Source: JAFGDI01 sp963662515 (GTDB taxonomy: Bacteria; Planctomycetota; Phycisphaerae; Sedimentisphaerales; SM23-30). From it: a stretch of DNA of 64,000 nucleotides. A model generated the notes under the pieces. It did not search any database and had not been told where the DNA came from. It was given only the letters and a program-made list of their open reading frames with translations. The stretch is taken from assembly GCA_963662515.1 (NCBI GenBank), contig OY759675.1, forward strand, positions 868,001 through 932,000, written 5' to 3'. This document shows, piece by piece, positions 61,813-64,000 of this stretch (the stretch's first letter is position 1; every line of letters begins with the position of its first letter). A program made the position numbers and the translations under genes.

Positions 61813-64000
61813 ATGAGAAAGATCAGAAAAGCGATTAGTGGAAGTTTGAACAAAGTAAATAAGCCTGAATACCGTTGTCTGGCCCTGGAATCGTTGGAAC
61901 AGCGAGTATTACTTAATGGTGCCGGATACGAAAGTTATACGGACAACTATGATTGGCCCGCGGCCGCAGGTGATATGGGGCAGACACTGCTTCCATCGCT
62001 TGATCTGGTGAAATTTACGCCAGTAAGTGAAAATGGCAATTTTGAAGTATCCGATGTGGCGACAGATAGTCAGGGCAATATTTATGTAGCCGGCACTGTT
62101 GGTCAATATGCAAATGCGGGTGCAATTGGCAAAGGCGGTTTCAAACAGTTGGTCCAATCGCATAACGGCAGAGATGATGGCTTTGTCGCGAAGTACTCGT
62201 CAGATGGCGTGCCTCAATGGCTTACATTTATAGGCGGCAGTAATGATGACAGTATTTCACAGATAGCGGTCGATTCCTCAGGTATCTGGATATCTGGTAG
62301 TACCTATTCTTATGCAAGCAATTCTACGACGGTATTTCCCGGATATGAAAATGCGGCATTTGGCGGTTCGTTTGTTGCCGGTTTGACCACAAATGGCGCT
62401 TGGCGTTGGACAAGTTCAGTATCAGAAAACATTCTAAACGAATACGGTGTTACTTCTTATTCTATAGGTAGTTATAATTCATCTGAGGGCGGTCCGCTGG
62501 TATCTTTCCCAGGCAATGGCACAGCCTATGCCCTGGTGTCAGTTTATGACGAGAGTAAGGGATATAATAATGAAGAATCAATAGCCGTAGCATCTATTAG
62601 TTCAAGCGGTGCTCTGAGTGTTGTAAGTGACTTTTCTTATGATTTTTATGATCTGCCGGGACGAACAGTAGAACGGTCGGTAATAGTATCGCCAGATAAA
62701 GTTATCTCAATTATTAATGCAACAGGTGGCGTCAACAGTTATGATCTAATGGTCATGACGCCGGATTCTGTAAATCTGGTTACAGGTTTTGATGGTATAG
62801 TTCTTGATCATGGTACAGACAGTCAGGGCAATCTGATAGTATCTGGTTATCTCAGTAATAATAGTAAGGATGGCTTTGTAGCAAAGCATTACAGTAACGG
62901 CAGTCTTGCCTGGCAGGTAGAAATGGGTGGCAGCGGCGAGGATGATTGTATTGCTGTTGCTGGCGATTCTTCGGGCAATATATATTTTGGTGGTACAAGT
63001 TTTTCTCCCGACGATTTCCCTTTGGTTAACAGCTTTGAGCAGCCTGAGTCTTATTATTTTCCCTTTTATGGTCAGATAGATTCTGATGGCGAGGTATTGT
63101 GGAATACGGCTGTAGGCAAGTCGGGCGACCAGTGGATAGGTTCAGCCTATTATAGTGGTCTGGCAGTATCAGAAGGTTCAGTGGTATTTGCCTGGGCTGA
63201 CAATGATTATGATACTTATGATCCGCTTCTGGCAATAGGCCGTATCAGTACCGAGGCTGGAGAGGACCTGCCGACAGCTTCGCTGGTTAGTGACTATGTT
63301 GTCGGTGGTCAGGCACTTGTAACTGATATGAACAGTGCAAAATATATAGATGTGAAATTTGATGACACCAGAAACGCTTCAGTAAATGGTGATGAAATAT
63401 CTCTGGCGGGTGAGGGTGCAGAAGGAGTGAGCCTTAAAGGCAAGCCCAAACTGGTTGACAAGCAGGAGAATATCTGGCGGTATGTAATAGATGGAGCATT
63501 TACTGCCGGACCGGTTATTTTAAATTATCTGAGCAATACCTTCACTAATAGTGATGGGCAGCCAAATGCCTCTGCAAGTGAGACATTTTATGCTATTCCC
63601 GATATGGCACCTCTGGCCTTTAGTGTTGAAAGTACCGAGTTTACCTGGAACGATCTTACCAGTCGTTATGAATACGAAGGAAGTTATAGCATTGGCATGA
63701 AACCGGCGGCTGGCAGCTCATATCAAAGCCTGATAAATGTCAGTTCAGGCTCGCTGAGCTATGACAAGACCCGCATTTATGGTCAGGGTATTGTTTCAAC
63801 AGCGATAACCGGAGCGAATCTTAATCTCTTTTCTGGTGATTTTGAAATAGTCATCGGTCAGAGTAAGACAGATATCTTAGTTGAAAGTGGAGTGTCTCTG
63901 GCAGCCGCCTGGGAACTGGCCGGGTGCGATTATCAGTTTACCAGTCTGGCTTTGGCAGAAGGTAAGATTCAGACCCAGGGTACATTACACATGCCTACTG
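61813..64000 (+). CDS. Large LEPR-XLL surface protein with SBBP-type repeats (runs off the right edge)
   Basis: Open to the window end: 729 residues without a stop. AGAGGT six bases before the ATG. The N-terminus RKIRKAISGSLNKV..YRCLALESLEQRVLLNGAG contains the LEPR-XLL motif (LESLEQRVLL), which marks very large planctomycete surface proteins and replaces a normal signal peptide. Residues 60-400 contain beta-propeller-like SBBP repeats: DVATDSQGNIYVAGTVG..GFVAKYSSDGVPQWLTFIGG, DHGTDSQGNLIVSGYLS..GFVAKHYSNGSLAWQVEMGG, and VAGDSSGNIYFGGTSF. After about 450 the sequence becomes beta-rich without recognised family. Probably exported and surface-exposed; size and C-terminus unknown. Confidence 0.87.
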   Translation, partial: MRKIRKAISGSLNKVNKPEYRCLALESLEQRVLLNGAGYESYTDNYDWPAAAGDMGQTLLPSLDLVKFTPVSENGNFEVSDVATDSQGNIYVAGTVGQYANAGAIGKGGFKQLVQSHNGRDDGFVAKYSSDGVPQWLTFIGGSNDDSISQIAVDSSGIWISGSTYSYASNSTTVFPGYENAAFGGSFVAGLTTNGAWRWTSSVSENILNEYGVTSYSIGSYNSSEGGPLVSFPGNGTAYALVSVYDESKGYNNEESIAVASISSSGALSVVSDFSYDFYDLPGRTVERSVIVSPDKVISIINATGGVNSYDLMVMTPDSVNLVTGFDGIVLDHGTDSQGNLIVSGYLSNNSKDGFVAKHYSNGSLAWQVEMGGSGEDDCIAVAGDSSGNIYFGGTSFSPDDFPLVNSFEQPESYYFPFYGQIDSDGEVLWNTAVGKSGDQWIGSAYYSGLAVSEGSVVFAWADNDYDTYDPLLAIGRISTEAGEDLPTASLVSDYVVGGQALVTDMNSAKYIDVKFDDTRNASVNGDEISLAGEGAEGVSLKGKPKLVDKQENIWRYVIDGAFTAGPVILNYLSNTFTNSDGQPNASASETFYAIPDMAPLAFSVESTEFTWNDLTSRYEYEGSYSIGMKPAAGSSYQSLINVSSGSLSYDKTRIYGQGIVSTAITGANLNLFSGDFEIVIGQSKTDILVESGVSLAAAWELAGCDYQFTSLALAEGKIQTQGTLHMPT

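Overview
The window looks like a chromosome segment of a planctomycete, most likely of the class Phycisphaerae. This is inferred from several signs. Large secreted proteins carry single or paired dockerin-like calcium repeats, and split FN3-like modules with the YYWRVDE signature. Two adjacent proteins have PEP-CTERM-like tails (VPSP/VPAP, hydrophobic stretch, RRR). A truncated protein at the right edge carries a LEPR-XLL-type motif (LESLEQRVLL). There is an ECF sigma/FecR pair, and the 23S-5S rRNA operon has no 16S gene upstream. No transposase or integrase was seen.

Layout. 1-5.2 kb: start of an amt ammonium transporter (minus) with a sigma-54-type promoter, a possible structured RNA, an unrecognised ORF, two PEP-CTERM-like paralogues and hemW. 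5.4-12.3 kb: housekeeping genes (Na/Pi cotransporter, MltA, PIN-TRAM protein, AspA, MutM). 12.4-35.0 kb: a minus-strand glycan region with two GH92 mannosidases, GH38, GH3, a PA14/GxGYxYP-type protein and two dockerin-tailed adhesive or binding proteins, headed by an ECF sigma factor and a FecR-type anti-sigma protein. This reads as an alpha-mannan or N-glycan degradation locus. 35.4-40.2 kb: an inner-membrane type IV pilus/type II secretion operon (GspE/PilB, PilM-N, PilO, PilP-like). 40.5-44.6 kb: promoter, tRNA-Ile, a small membrane-protein ORF, tRNA-Ala, boxA, 23S, 5S, terminator. 44.6-57.0 kb: an accessory region. A type I restriction-modification locus is interleaved with three unusual genes in the order hsdM, ADP-ribosyltransferase-like, hsdS, Abi_C/HEPN-like, hsdR, DCD-domain. 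It is surrounded by intergenic repeats, including inverted 40-bp elements on both sides and a 28-copy array of 21-bp units. 57.1-64 kb: MurJ, an M16 peptidase, a PQQ-like beta-propeller protein and the N-terminal part of the LEPR-XLL surface protein.

The most interesting part is 46.9-54.8 kb. The extra genes interrupt the usual hsdM-hsdS-hsdR order. The first still shows an insertion footprint: a 17-bp direct repeat and a leftover copy of the hsdM 3' end overlapping the hsdS start. I infer a composite defence locus in which restriction is coupled to two potential toxic effectors and a possible modified-base or nucleotide sensor. The family assignments for these extra genes rest on motifs read by eye, not on a search.
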